6,057 nt of DNA from Bacteroidota bacterium (GCA_023429265.1 JAEYVS010000041.1:1-6057); one strand, 5' to 3'. Shown: positions 1 to 5,994, counted from the first letter of the stretch. Notes: a model not told the origin generated them from the letters alone. Made by a program: numbers and translations.

Positions 1-483
1 TCCCGGGAAGAGAAGGCTTTTAATAAGAACATCGGTGTATTGACTTTCACCGCGCCGACTGAACCCGGAACATATGAATTAGCTATGTACACAAAAGATC
101 TCGATGGTAACAGTACTGATGGAATGGATGAAATATCCAGTATAACCATTAAAGTAATCGATCCTGATGTAGAAACAAGGTCTCTGGACGCTGATATGGA
201 AATCTCAAAAGAATCATATTCACCAGGAGAAACCATAACTGTAAATTATACAGCTCCGTCTGCCTGGGATAATACCGCGTGGATAGGCATAGTGCCTTCG
301 ATAGTGGATCACGGAAATGAAAGAGAAAATTTTAAGAATAAGCTGGAACATAAAAATCTTTCCGGACCAAAAGGAACTTTGACATTTACTGCACCACAAA
401 CTCCGGGAGTATATGACCTTAGAATGCACAACTCAGATAAAGATGGAATGGAAGTAGAAGATATTCGTATCATAGTTAAATAA
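1..483 (+). CDS. 3' end of a protein with tandem Ig-like/SKICH-like beta-sandwich repeats (partial)
   Basis: The frame is open from base 1 to the TAA at 481-483, giving 160 residues. The start lies upstream of the window; the TTG at 40 sits inside a conserved repeat and is not a believable start. Two copies of one domain can be aligned by eye. The first is truncated by the window edge and contains GVLTFTAPTEPGTYELAMY. The second is complete, about residues 63-160: it opens with SYSPGETITVNYTAP, continues with AWIGIVP and ends with GTLTFTAPQTPGVYDLRMH and a DKDGMEVEDI segment. Alternating hydrophobic strands with conserved Pro-Gly turns suggest a beta-sandwich adhesion or ligand-binding module. 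It resembles the SKICH-like domains found beside von Willebrand factor A domains in secreted bacterial proteins, but that assignment is from memory. The protein ends directly after the last strand with no T9SS sorting domain. A terminator follows 33 bases later. The function cannot be named from this fragment. Confidence 0.8.
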   Translation, partial: SREEKAFNKNIGVLTFTAPTEPGTYELAMYTKDLDGNSTDGMDEISSITIKVIDPDVETRSLDADMEISKESYSPGETITVNYTAPSAWDNTAWIGIVPSIVDHGNERENFKNKLEHKNLSGPKGTLTFTAPQTPGVYDLRMHNSDKDGMEVEDIRIIVK

Positions 484-516
484 GCTAACCGACTCTTTAA
501 ATGCGGTTTAAATTCG

Positions 517-545
517 AACTCCTCTCTACAAAGAGGGGTTTTTTA
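517..545 (+). terminator. Rho-independent terminator of the upstream gene
   Basis: A 9-bp stem pairs 517-525 (AACTCCTCT) with 532-540 (AGAGGGGTT), including one G-T pair. The loop is CTACAA, and the right arm runs into a T tract from 539 to 544. It starts 33 bases after the stop codon of the partial gene and separates that gene from the operon beginning at 638. Confidence 0.85.
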
Positions 546-572
546 TTATTCCCTTCAAATAATATATTTTGA

Positions 573-603
573 TTGAAATAACGGATAAAAAAGGGTAACT
601 TTT
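573..603 (+). promoter_or_regulatory. Candidate Bacteroidota-type promoter for the dehydrogenase operon
   Basis: TTG at 573-575 is followed after 20 bases by TAACTTTT at 596-603. This matches seven of the eight positions of the Bacteroidota -7 element TAnnTTTG, with TTG as the -33 element. It lies between the upstream terminator and the ATG at 638, predicting a leader of about 25-30 bases. A very similar arrangement precedes the gene at 4222. The elements are short and the region is AT-rich, so chance matches are possible. Confidence 0.35.
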
Positions 604-637
604 TCATATTTCCTTTTAGCCGAACTAAATCAATCTT

Positions 638-1165
638 ATGCCAAACTCTACTTCATCTTTGTATGAACAGCGGCATTCCCGAAGACAGTTCATTAAGTAT
701 TGCGGAATCAGCGCTGCGGCAGTTGCTGTTTACACTACATTGCCATCGATATTCACAGGTTGTTCTACAGATTCATTCTCACAGGAAAAATTCATTCAGC
801 TTTCCGCGTTCCTGACAGGTTTCGATGAGAATTCAGGTGTACTGGATCCGAAATATGCGCAATTATATCAGGAGAGTCTTGAGAAATTTCCGCCTTCGTC
901 AGTCACCCTGCAGCAGCTTTACGATAAGCTTGGTGTAGGTACTGCAGGTCCGGTAAACGTGGAACTATCTGAGGACGAAGAAAAACTCGCTCAAGGGATA
1001 ATACTCTGCTGGTATACCGGTAACTATCAAACTTCCGATGGAGTGAAATCGGCTACATACGAAGACATGCTCGCCTGGAATGCGACAGGATATGTAACTC
1101 CTAACGCGCAGTGCCGGGGTACAATGGGTTTCTGGGCGGACGCGCCTAAGGGAGGATTGTCCTGA
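638..1165 (+). CDS. Small (gamma) subunit of a membrane FAD-dependent sugar/alcohol dehydrogenase, Tat-exported (FAD-SLDH / gluconate dehydrogenase subunit 3-like)
   Basis: This 175-residue protein is the small partner of the flavoprotein encoded next. Residues 14-20 are SRRQFIK, a full twin-arginine consensus, followed by a hydrophobic segment (about 22-39). FTGC ending at Cys42 could be a lipobox, although Phe at -3 is atypical. The mature part has the hallmarks I associate with the sorbitol/fructose dehydrogenase small-subunit family: FLTGF at 58-62, WYTG at 125-128, a TYEDMLAW helix around 140-147, and a C-terminal QCRGTMGFWADAP (158-170) with a conserved Cys. In characterised members this subunit chaperones the large subunit and carries it through the Tat system to the periplasmic side. 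No Shine-Dalgarno sequence precedes the ATG, which is usual in this phylum. The start is supported by the placement of the Tat motif. Its TGA overlaps the next ATG by one base (TGATG), so the two genes are translationally coupled. The substrate is unknown. Confidence 0.85.
   Translation: MPNSTSSLYEQRHSRRQFIKYCGISAAAVAVYTTLPSIFTGCSTDSFSQEKFIQLSAFLTGFDENSGVLDPKYAQLYQESLEKFPPSSVTLQQLYDKLGVGTAGPVNVELSEDEEKLAQGIILCWYTGNYQTSDGVKSATYEDMLAWNATGYVTPNAQCRGTMGFWADAPKGGLS
1148..1156 (+). promoter_or_regulatory. Ribosome binding site for the GMC large subunit
   Basis: AAGGGAGGA contains GGAGG at 1151-1155, nine bases before the ATG at 1165. It lies inside the end of the small-subunit gene and fixes the start of the large subunit. 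It contrasts with the absence of such a motif before the operon's first gene. Confidence 0.65.
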
Positions 1166-2886
1166 TGGCTGATTATAATGCGGACGTAGTAATAGTAGGT
1201 GGAGGCATAGCAGGGTGCATTATGGGATGGAAACTCGCTGAATCCGGAGCAAGCGTAATTATCCTCGAGGCGGGCGATAAGATCGACAGGAATAAATCCA
1301 TATTAGCATATATGAATGCTCCCGATAGAAGCAACGATACCCCTTATCCGCAGGTACCTAATGCTCCCTATCCGTCTATGGATAATCCAAATGATTATTA
1401 CATACAAAAAGGACCGGATAATTTCCAGAGCAATTACATAAAAGCGCTGGGTGGTACTACCTGGCACTGGCTTGGTACATCCCTGCGTTTCGTACCGAAT
1501 GATTTCAGAATGAAATCCGAATACGGTGTAATGGTGGACTGGCCGATCACGTATAATGACCTCGAGCAGTGGTATGACATTGCCGAGAGCACACTGCCTG
1601 TAGCTGGAAATTCAGAGTATGACCTTGGCGCGCCAAGAAGCAAACCTTATATGATGGGTGAGATACCGATGACCTATTCCGATAAGATAATTCAGAAGGC
1701 ATTCGAAAATCTGACACTGCCGGATGATGCCACCAGGAAGCTCGAAGTAAGAGGAACTCCACAGGGAAGGAACTCCAAAGAGTATGACGGAAGGCCTGCC
1801 TGCTGCGGCAGCAATAACTGCATTCCTATGTGCCCGGTCGGAGCAAAGTATGATGCATCTGTTCACGCTGCTAAAGCGGAGACTGCAGGGGCGCAGATAC
1901 TTACAAATACGACAGCTACATTCATACAGACAAACTCAGACGCACAGGTAACGGGAATTAAATTTAAAACGCCGGAGGGAGAAGGTGTTGCAGTCGGCAA
2001 AGTTTATGTGCTCGCGGCTCATGCAATCGAAACCCCAAAACTTATGCTGATGTCCAGGGACGAAAGATATCCCAATGGAGTTGGTAACTCAAGTGACCAG
2101 GTCGGAAGAAACCTTATGGATCACAACTGTGTGCTGAGCTATGGACTCACTAAAGATCCCGTATACCCATACCGGGCTCCGCTGTCCACCGCGGGGGTGG
2201 AAAATGTTAAAGACGGCGCATTCCGAAAGAACAGGGCGGCATTCAGGATAGAAATAGGTAATGACGGCTGGTCCTGGCCTGTCGGATACCCCGAGGTGCT
2301 GGCTCCCTGGATGCTGAAACAATCCGGAAGGACTTTACATAAAAATGCTCCGGTAGGTCAGGAAACAAAAGAAACTTACAAACCTGAAGGAGCAGATAAA
2401 GATTTTTTTTACGGTAAAGATTTTCGCAATATGATAAAGCAGAATGTAGAGCGTGAGATACGGTTCGCGTTCCTGGTAGAGCAGCAGCCGGATCCCAATA
2501 ACAGGATAGTGCCGAATTTCGATCAGCTCGATTCGTTCGGGCTGCCGAGACCGGAGATTTATTACAGCATTGATGATTATACAAAAGCCGGCATAAATGT
2601 AGCGGTGGAACTGCAGAAAAAAATGCTCGATGCTCTGGGAGCTACACAGCAGCACCATAGCTGGCCATACGGAGCCGGGCATATAGTCGGGACGACGAGG
2701 ATGGGAGGCGATCCGAAGACTTCAGTGGTAGACGCCGAGCTAAGGAGCCACGACCATAAAAATATGTTCATTCTCGGCAGCAACACTTTCCCGACTGTCG
2801 CAGCGTCAAACCCTACACTAACGATAGTTGCCACTACACTCAGATGTGTAGAGGCTGTTCAGAAACAATTAAAGGAGATGGAGTGA
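1165..2886 (+). CDS. GMC-family FAD-dependent dehydrogenase, large catalytic subunit
   Basis: The 573-residue protein begins with a Rossmann FAD-binding motif, VIVGGGIAG (9-17), with the ribose-binding acid at Glu35. GGTTWHW (96-102) is the typical GMC signature near the flavin, and VGRNLMDH (313-320) is another family landmark. The C-terminal domain holds the catalytic pair: His506 in GAGHIVGTTRMG and Asn549 in AASNPTLT. Their 43-residue separation agrees with my recollection of the Burkholderia FAD-glucose dehydrogenase. Cys213, Cys214, Cys219 and Cys223 form the cluster seen in FAD-glucose/fructose dehydrogenases, where three cysteines bind a 3Fe-4S centre that passes electrons out of the flavin. 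There is no signal peptide, so export on the Tat signal of the small subunit is expected. The likely reaction is oxidation of a sugar, polyol or sugar acid at the outer face of the cytoplasmic membrane; the substrate cannot be read from sequence. The TGA overlaps the next start by four bases. Confidence 0.92.
   Translation: MADYNADVVIVGGGIAGCIMGWKLAESGASVIILEAGDKIDRNKSILAYMNAPDRSNDTPYPQVPNAPYPSMDNPNDYYIQKGPDNFQSNYIKALGGTTWHWLGTSLRFVPNDFRMKSEYGVMVDWPITYNDLEQWYDIAESTLPVAGNSEYDLGAPRSKPYMMGEIPMTYSDKIIQKAFENLTLPDDATRKLEVRGTPQGRNSKEYDGRPACCGSNNCIPMCPVGAKYDASVHAAKAETAGAQILTNTTATFIQTNSDAQVTGIKFKTPEGEGVAVGKVYVLAAHAIETPKLMLMSRDERYPNGVGNSSDQVGRNLMDHNCVLSYGLTKDPVYPYRAPLSTAGVENVKDGAFRKNRAAFRIEIGNDGWSWPVGYPEVLAPWMLKQSGRTLHKNAPVGQETKETYKPEGADKDFFYGKDFRNMIKQNVEREIRFAFLVEQQPDPNNRIVPNFDQLDSFGLPRPEIYYSIDDYTKAGINVAVELQKKMLDALGATQQHHSWPYGAGHIVGTTRMGGDPKTSVVDAELRSHDHKNMFILGSNTFPTVAASNPTLTIVATTLRCVEAVQKQLKEME
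2871..2877 (+). promoter_or_regulatory. Ribosome binding site selecting the GTG start at 2883
   Basis: AAAGGAG lies five bases before GTG 2883. It favours this start over the upstream in-frame ATG at 2844, which would put 13 extra residues, including two cysteines, before the signal peptide. Confidence 0.65.
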
Positions 2887-3395
2887 AGAAATTCTTATTA
2901 ATAGTTATTACAATGATATACAGCCCGGTCGTATTTTCTCAGGAAGCCCCGGTATTAACTGGTGACGCGTTCATCACACTCGCGGGTGATTGGAATGGAG
3001 AATACATTTATCAGAATAATGACGGCACATTCGATACATCAGATGTGCAGATAGATGTGGCGATATCGCCAATCCCAAGAGGTATTGCAGCTGTCTTTTC
3101 AATGACATCCGCTGACGGAAGCCTGAAACAGGACAGCGACACTATTCTGGTCTCAGGAGATGGGCGTGAGCTGGATATGGGCACTAATTGGCTGCTAAAC
3201 GAGATAGTAGTAGATCAGGGTGATACTATTTTAATGCTGGACAGAAAAGAGAAAACGGATAACAGCCAAATACATTATCTCAGGAGCATTCTTCGAGCCG
3301 GACCGGATAGATTTGCAATACTAACGGCAGTGAAACGGAACGAAGGAGAAGATTACATTCTCGAAGAGCAGTACCGATTTACGAGGAAGAAGTGA
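2883..3395 (+). CDS. Small secreted protein of unknown function, possibly lipocalin-like
   Basis: The predicted product is 170 residues from the GTG at 2883. This start gives a textbook signal peptide (MKKFLLIVIT, then a hydrophobic stretch to VVFS) with likely cleavage before Gln20, and an overlap of four bases (GTGA) with the dehydrogenase gene. The mature part begins with LAGDWNGEY (33-41), a Gly-Asp/Glu-Trp opening often seen in single-domain beta-barrels of the lipocalin-like type. It continues with alternating hydrophobic strands and ends in the basic RFTRKK. I see no cysteines in the mature part, no catalytic motif, no haem-binding CxxCH and no T9SS sorting domain, so it is probably a soluble periplasmic protein. 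It is not the missing cytochrome subunit. Co-translation with the dehydrogenase suggests a role near that enzyme, for example ligand binding or assembly, but this is inference from position only. Its own stop overlaps the next start by four bases (GTGA). Confidence 0.8.
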   Translation: MKKFLLIVITMIYSPVVFSQEAPVLTGDAFITLAGDWNGEYIYQNNDGTFDTSDVQIDVAISPIPRGIAAVFSMTSADGSLKQDSDTILVSGDGRELDMGTNWLLNEIVVDQGDTILMLDRKEKTDNSQIHYLRSILRAGPDRFAILTAVKRNEGEDYILEEQYRFTRKK

Positions 3396-4155
3396 TTTTG
3401 AATAAAACCCTCAAGCTGAATGTAATCCTCTTTATATTGGGGTTTATTGGAGTTTTGTCCTTCCTTTTTACAGACATTGATATCGCTGCTTTTGTCCCGG
3501 AGGCAGCGGACAAATTTTCTCCTGAAGCATTTAAATTCCTCTCCTTGATAAATCCAACCATTTTCCTCATTGTAGCTATCGTCGCAGGCGGCTTTCTGGC
3601 TCCGATGACAGGGCTCAAAGCTCCGTTAATCGAGGCAATCATTACAAAAGAACCTGCTCGCGATATTTTAAAGAAACAGTTGATCTGGGGTATATCGCTG
3701 GGTTTATCAGGCGGAATTCTCATCACTGTGTACTCTTATTTTATGATACCTGGACTGCCTGAGGCCTACGCAGAGCTGTATAACAAAATATCATTGTCCC
3801 CGGTAACGCGTTTTCTTTATGGAGGTATCACGGAAGAAATACTTCTCAGGTGGGGATTTATGACACTGCTTACCTGGATGATATGGAAGATCTTTTTTAA
3901 GAAAAATCCGAAGCCCGGCAATATGGTTTTTGTTTTAGCAATATTGGTCTCTGCCATTGCATTCGGTGTGGGACACCTGCCTATTGCTTTTTTACATTGG
4001 TTAAGGACACAAGCTTTGTTTTTATTTTTTTCCTTATAACTGCAAATGCTGTCTTTGCCATAATTGCCGGGTGGCTTTACTGGAAGAAAGGGCTTGAGTC
4101 CGCAATGATCGCCCATATGGCAGCGCATTGTATCTTGATAATCCCGGTTAGTTAA
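3392..4155 (+). CDS. CPBP-family intramembrane glutamic protease (Abi/CAAX-like), frame interrupted by a -1 shift
   Basis: As written, the ORF from GTG 3392 ends at TAA 4037-4039 after 215 residues. GAGGA at 3383-3387 serves as ribosome binding site; TTG 3398 is an alternative start. It has several hydrophobic segments (about 8-26, 52-72, 96-118, 152-168, 177-198). The first active-site motif EExxxR is Glu148-Glu149...Arg153 in TEEILLRWG, and the second is Phe191...His195 in FGVGHLP. The third motif is missing from this frame but lies in the -1 frame: TANAVFAIIAGWLYW, then KKGLESAMIAHMAAH, ending at TAA 4153-4155. Joined at the T run 3988-3993, the product is 254 residues, a normal CPBP length. 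Family members cleave membrane or prenylated proteins or confer bacteriocin immunity; the substrate here is unknown. The break may be programmed frameshifting, a genuine mutation or a base-calling error. The gene overlaps its predecessor by four bases and is last in the operon. Confidence 0.8.
3988..3994 (+). other. Slippery heptamer T TTT TTA at the CPBP frame change
   Basis: In the zero frame the codons are GCT TTT TTA, giving X XXY YYZ = T TTT TTA, the same heptamer used in HIV-1 gag-pol. A -1 slip moves reading to ACA TTG GTT, the frame that encodes the missing CPBP motif. The zero-frame stop is at 4037, 42 bases downstream. Only a weak possible downstream hairpin is visible (TAAGG 4002-4006 with CCTTA 4032-4036), and there is no convincing upstream Shine-Dalgarno stimulator. 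The motif is certain; its function is not. Confidence 0.4.
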
Positions 4156-4172
4156 TCCACCGATAATTCATC

Positions 4173-4201
4173 TTGTATATATTCATTACACAGTATATTT
4201 T
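4173..4201 (+). promoter_or_regulatory. Candidate Bacteroidota-type promoter for the choice-of-anchor-B gene
   Basis: TTG at 4173-4175 is followed after 18 bases by TATATTTT at 4194-4201, seven of eight matches to TAnnTTTG. The ATG at 4222 would follow a leader of about 15 bases. The 66-base gap holds no visible terminator for the preceding operon, so readthrough from it is also possible. Confidence 0.35.
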
Positions 4202-4221
4202 ATGTAAAACAACTTTTTTAT

Positions 4222-5586
4222 ATGAAGAAATTCTTTACGCTTTTACTTTTGCTTATCACCTCTGCCGGATTTTCCCAGTCAATTAATAATATGACACTTC
4301 TGGGTACCATAGATGAATATAATGCAGGAGGTACACCCGCGGGATGGCACTATGCAGCCTGCTGGGGATATACAGCTCCCGATGGCAGAGAATATGCTAT
4401 CATTGGACATTACCAAGGAACTACTTTTTACGATATAACTGATGCTCCCACGATTGTAAACTGCGGAATGATACCGGGACCTTCGTCTTTTTATAATTAT
4501 AGAGAGATGAAAACTTATTCGCACTATGCATATATAGTTTCTGAGGGAACAGGTACAGGGGTTACGATAGTTGACCTCCAATACCTTCCTGATTCTGTTC
4601 ATTTTGTGAAGAATTATACTTACGCAGGTTTTACCAGGACACATACCATATCTCAGGAAGGGCGGTATCTATATTTAAACGGAGGAACTAACTCTCCTAA
4701 TGGCGGCGTGACTGTGCTCGATCTTGAACCTGACCCTGAAAACCCCGTCAAACTCGGCAGCTGGACAACAAGGTACGTCCACGACTCTTTTATTAGAAAC
4801 GACACCATCTATGCATCCTGCATAAGCGCAGGATACCTCTCCATACTCGACGCAACCGACAAAAATAACATTACACTCATTAAAGAGTTTACATATCCAC
4901 AGGCGGTCACGCACAATGCCTGGACCACTACAAACGGCGACTATATGGTGGTAACCAATGAAGGCGGTTCTAATCGCGCTTTCCTGTGGGACATAAGGGA
5001 CTTTAATAACATTACTCAGATATATGAGTTCGTCCCCTACGAAGTATCAATGGTGCACAACGCATACTTCAAAGGTGATTCACTATATATGGCACATTAC
5101 AGGGCAGGAGCCATAGTCTATGACGTCACTAATATAAATGCCCCGGTAGAAGTAGGTCACTACGATACATACCCCGGAGCAGGCACAGCATATCAGGGCG
5201 CCTGGAATATTTACCCTTACTTTGAATCGGGAAAAATTATTGTAAGTGATATATCCACAGGATTGTACGTTTTAAAAATGGGATCCAGCGTAAATATCAC
5301 CCATAATAACGGGATGAACCCGGAAGATTATGCTCTTGCGCAAAACTACCCGAATCCTTTCAACCCAATGACAAGGATTGACTTTAACCTCCCTAAAGCC
5401 GGACATGTAAACATAAAAGTATACGACAATACAGGACGGGAAGTAAGTACACTCCTGAATGAAAATAAATCCAGCGGAGCATATTCGGTTTACTTTGACG
5501 GAGCAGATATGAGCAGCGGGATTTACTTTTACTCTCTCGAAACTGAAGGATTTAAAGAAACTAAAAAAATGATGCTGGTAAAGTAA
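4222..5586 (+). CDS. Secreted choice-of-anchor-B (LVIVD-repeat) protein with T9SS type A sorting domain
   Basis: The predicted product has 454 residues. A signal peptide (MKKFFTLLLL, cleaved near AGFS-Q19) leads to a repeat domain of about 20-353 that looks like a beta-propeller. Its recurring units read 'X I/V Y/V D I/V T ... V', for example TFYDITDAPTIV (68-79), GVTVLDLEPDPENPVKLG (162-179) and AIVYDVTNINAPVEVGHY (297-314). They are interspersed with conserved His motifs (THNAW 230-234, VHNAYF 279-284) typical of the choice-of-anchor-B family. Residues about 366-454 form a T9SS type A sorting domain: YPNPFNP at 376-382, VYDNTGREV, SSGIYFYSLE, and a KKMMLVK terminus. The protein should therefore pass the outer membrane by type IX secretion and be attached at the surface or released. 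The biological role of the propeller domain is not known to me; the fold suggests binding rather than catalysis. No Shine-Dalgarno sequence precedes the ATG. It is probably transcribed alone and is closed by the terminator at 5669. Confidence 0.92.
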   Translation: MKKFFTLLLLLITSAGFSQSINNMTLLGTIDEYNAGGTPAGWHYAACWGYTAPDGREYAIIGHYQGTTFYDITDAPTIVNCGMIPGPSSFYNYREMKTYSHYAYIVSEGTGTGVTIVDLQYLPDSVHFVKNYTYAGFTRTHTISQEGRYLYLNGGTNSPNGGVTVLDLEPDPENPVKLGSWTTRYVHDSFIRNDTIYASCISAGYLSILDATDKNNITLIKEFTYPQAVTHNAWTTTNGDYMVVTNEGGSNRAFLWDIRDFNNITQIYEFVPYEVSMVHNAYFKGDSLYMAHYRAGAIVYDVTNINAPVEVGHYDTYPGAGTAYQGAWNIYPYFESGKIIVSDISTGLYVLKMGSSVNITHNNGMNPEDYALAQNYPNPFNPMTRIDFNLPKAGHVNIKVYDNTGREVSTLLNENKSSGAYSVYFDGADMSSGIYFYSLETEGFKETKKMMLVK

Positions 5587-5607
5587 ACCGCAGGTTGTTT
5601 AGCAGTC

Positions 5608-5619
5608 CCGCTTTAGCGG
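5608..5619. repeat. Short inverted repeat CCGC-TTTA-GCGG
   Basis: A 4-bp GC stem with a TTTA loop lies 22 bases after the stop of the choice-of-anchor-B gene. TTAGCG also recurs at 5613-5618 and 5624-5629. No T tract follows, so it is not a terminator on its own. It could stabilise the transcript end or be part of the degraded sequence here. Confidence 0.3.
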
Positions 5620-5668
5620 TGATTAGCGAAATAAAGTGAGATCAATTAAAGGAGACTCGCTTCTTGTT

Positions 5669-5698
5669 AAAAACCCCGTGAAAGCGGGGTTTTTGTTA
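5669..5698 (+). terminator. Rho-independent terminator after the choice-of-anchor-B gene
   Basis: A perfect 10-bp stem pairs 5669-5678 (AAAAACCCCG) with 5685-5694 (CGGGGTTTTT) around a TGAAAG loop. The arms are A-rich on the left and T-rich on the right, so it could act in both directions. It begins 82 bases after the stop at 5586, and it lies upstream of the orphan sorting domain, which argues that the domain is not part of a longer reading frame. Confidence 0.88.
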
Positions 5699-5705
5699 GT
5701 TAATT

Positions 5706-5915
5706 CTATTGATATAATTAGTATTCCAACTCACATCAATGTCAGGCTATTCATTTATAATTCTTTGGGCCAGCAGGTCGCCGAGCGAGTAAATGAACCA
5801 TTATCAGCAGGAAGCTATGAATATTCTTTAATGGATCTGAGTTCTCGAGTGGAATGTATTTTTATACTCTGGAAACGGAAGGATTTAAGGAAACAAAAAA
5901 ATGATTTTATCCAAA
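5706..5915 (+). pseudogene. Orphan T9SS type A sorting-domain remnant with two frame breaks
   Basis: Reading in three successive frames recovers a recognisable sorting domain without any passenger protein. The first part (frame of 5636) reads SIPTHINVRLFIYNSLGQQV and then AGSYEYS, to about 5826. The second continues from about 5830 in the -1 frame as NGSEFSSGMYFYTLETEG, then FKETKK, and meets TGA at 5902. The third resumes one base back at 5901 as MILSKK. Both breaks are single-base losses, in the T run 5827-5829 and the A run 5895-5901. The segment closely parallels residues 387-454 of the preceding gene (SSGIYFYSLETEGFKETKKM) but is clearly diverged, so it is an old paralogous copy, not a fresh duplication. 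The YPNPFNP start of the domain is missing. An open frame from GTG 5636 to 5929 spans part of it, but it runs through the terminator hairpin and changes to non-domain sequence after 5826, so I do not call it a gene. Confidence 0.7.
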
Positions 5916-5930
5916 AAGCTTCAAACTGAG

Positions 5931-5969
5931 AACTTCTCTCAAACTAAGAAAATGATGCTTGTAAAGTAA
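5931..5969 (+). pseudogene. Second, shorter T9SS sorting-domain tail remnant
   Basis: The segment encodes NFSQTKKMMLVK and a TAA stop. It repeats the end of the gene at 4222-5586 (FKETKKMMLVK, stop): 25 of the last 27 bases, counted from the ACT codon, are identical to 5560-5586. It follows directly on the first remnant, in the frame entered at 5901, so this locus holds three sorting-domain ends in a row: one intact, one broken and one only a dozen codons long. Confidence 0.65.
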
Positions 5970-5994
5970 TTTTATATTTCTTTAAGAATTTCTC

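Noticed and set aside
496..512. Inverted repeat TTTAAA-N5-TTTAAA after the first stop codon
   Set aside because: Each arm is itself a palindrome in an AT-rich region, and the strong terminator just downstream explains the position. No operator role can be supported.
1434..2834. Several minus-strand open frames of 69-115 codons across the dehydrogenase gene
   Set aside because: They lie antisense to a well-supported GMC gene, have low-complexity or cysteine/histidine-rich translations with no family resemblance, and lack start signals.
2844..2882. Upstream ATG extension of the small secreted protein
   Set aside because: It would add 13 residues before a normal signal peptide and overlap the dehydrogenase by 43 bases. 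The GTG at 2883 has a well-placed ribosome binding site and a usual 4-base overlap.
4025..4033. Second T run in the CPBP gene as the frame-change site
   Set aside because: A slip here would also reach the -1 frame, but the P-site codon TTT at 4025-4027 would re-pair with ATT, so the heptamer is imperfect. The run at 3988-3994 fits better.
5636..5929. Open frame of 97 codons starting at a GTG
   Set aside because: It runs through the strong terminator hairpin at 5669-5694. Its first part looks like a sorting domain, but after 5826 it encodes sequence out of frame with that domain. It is better explained as a remnant.
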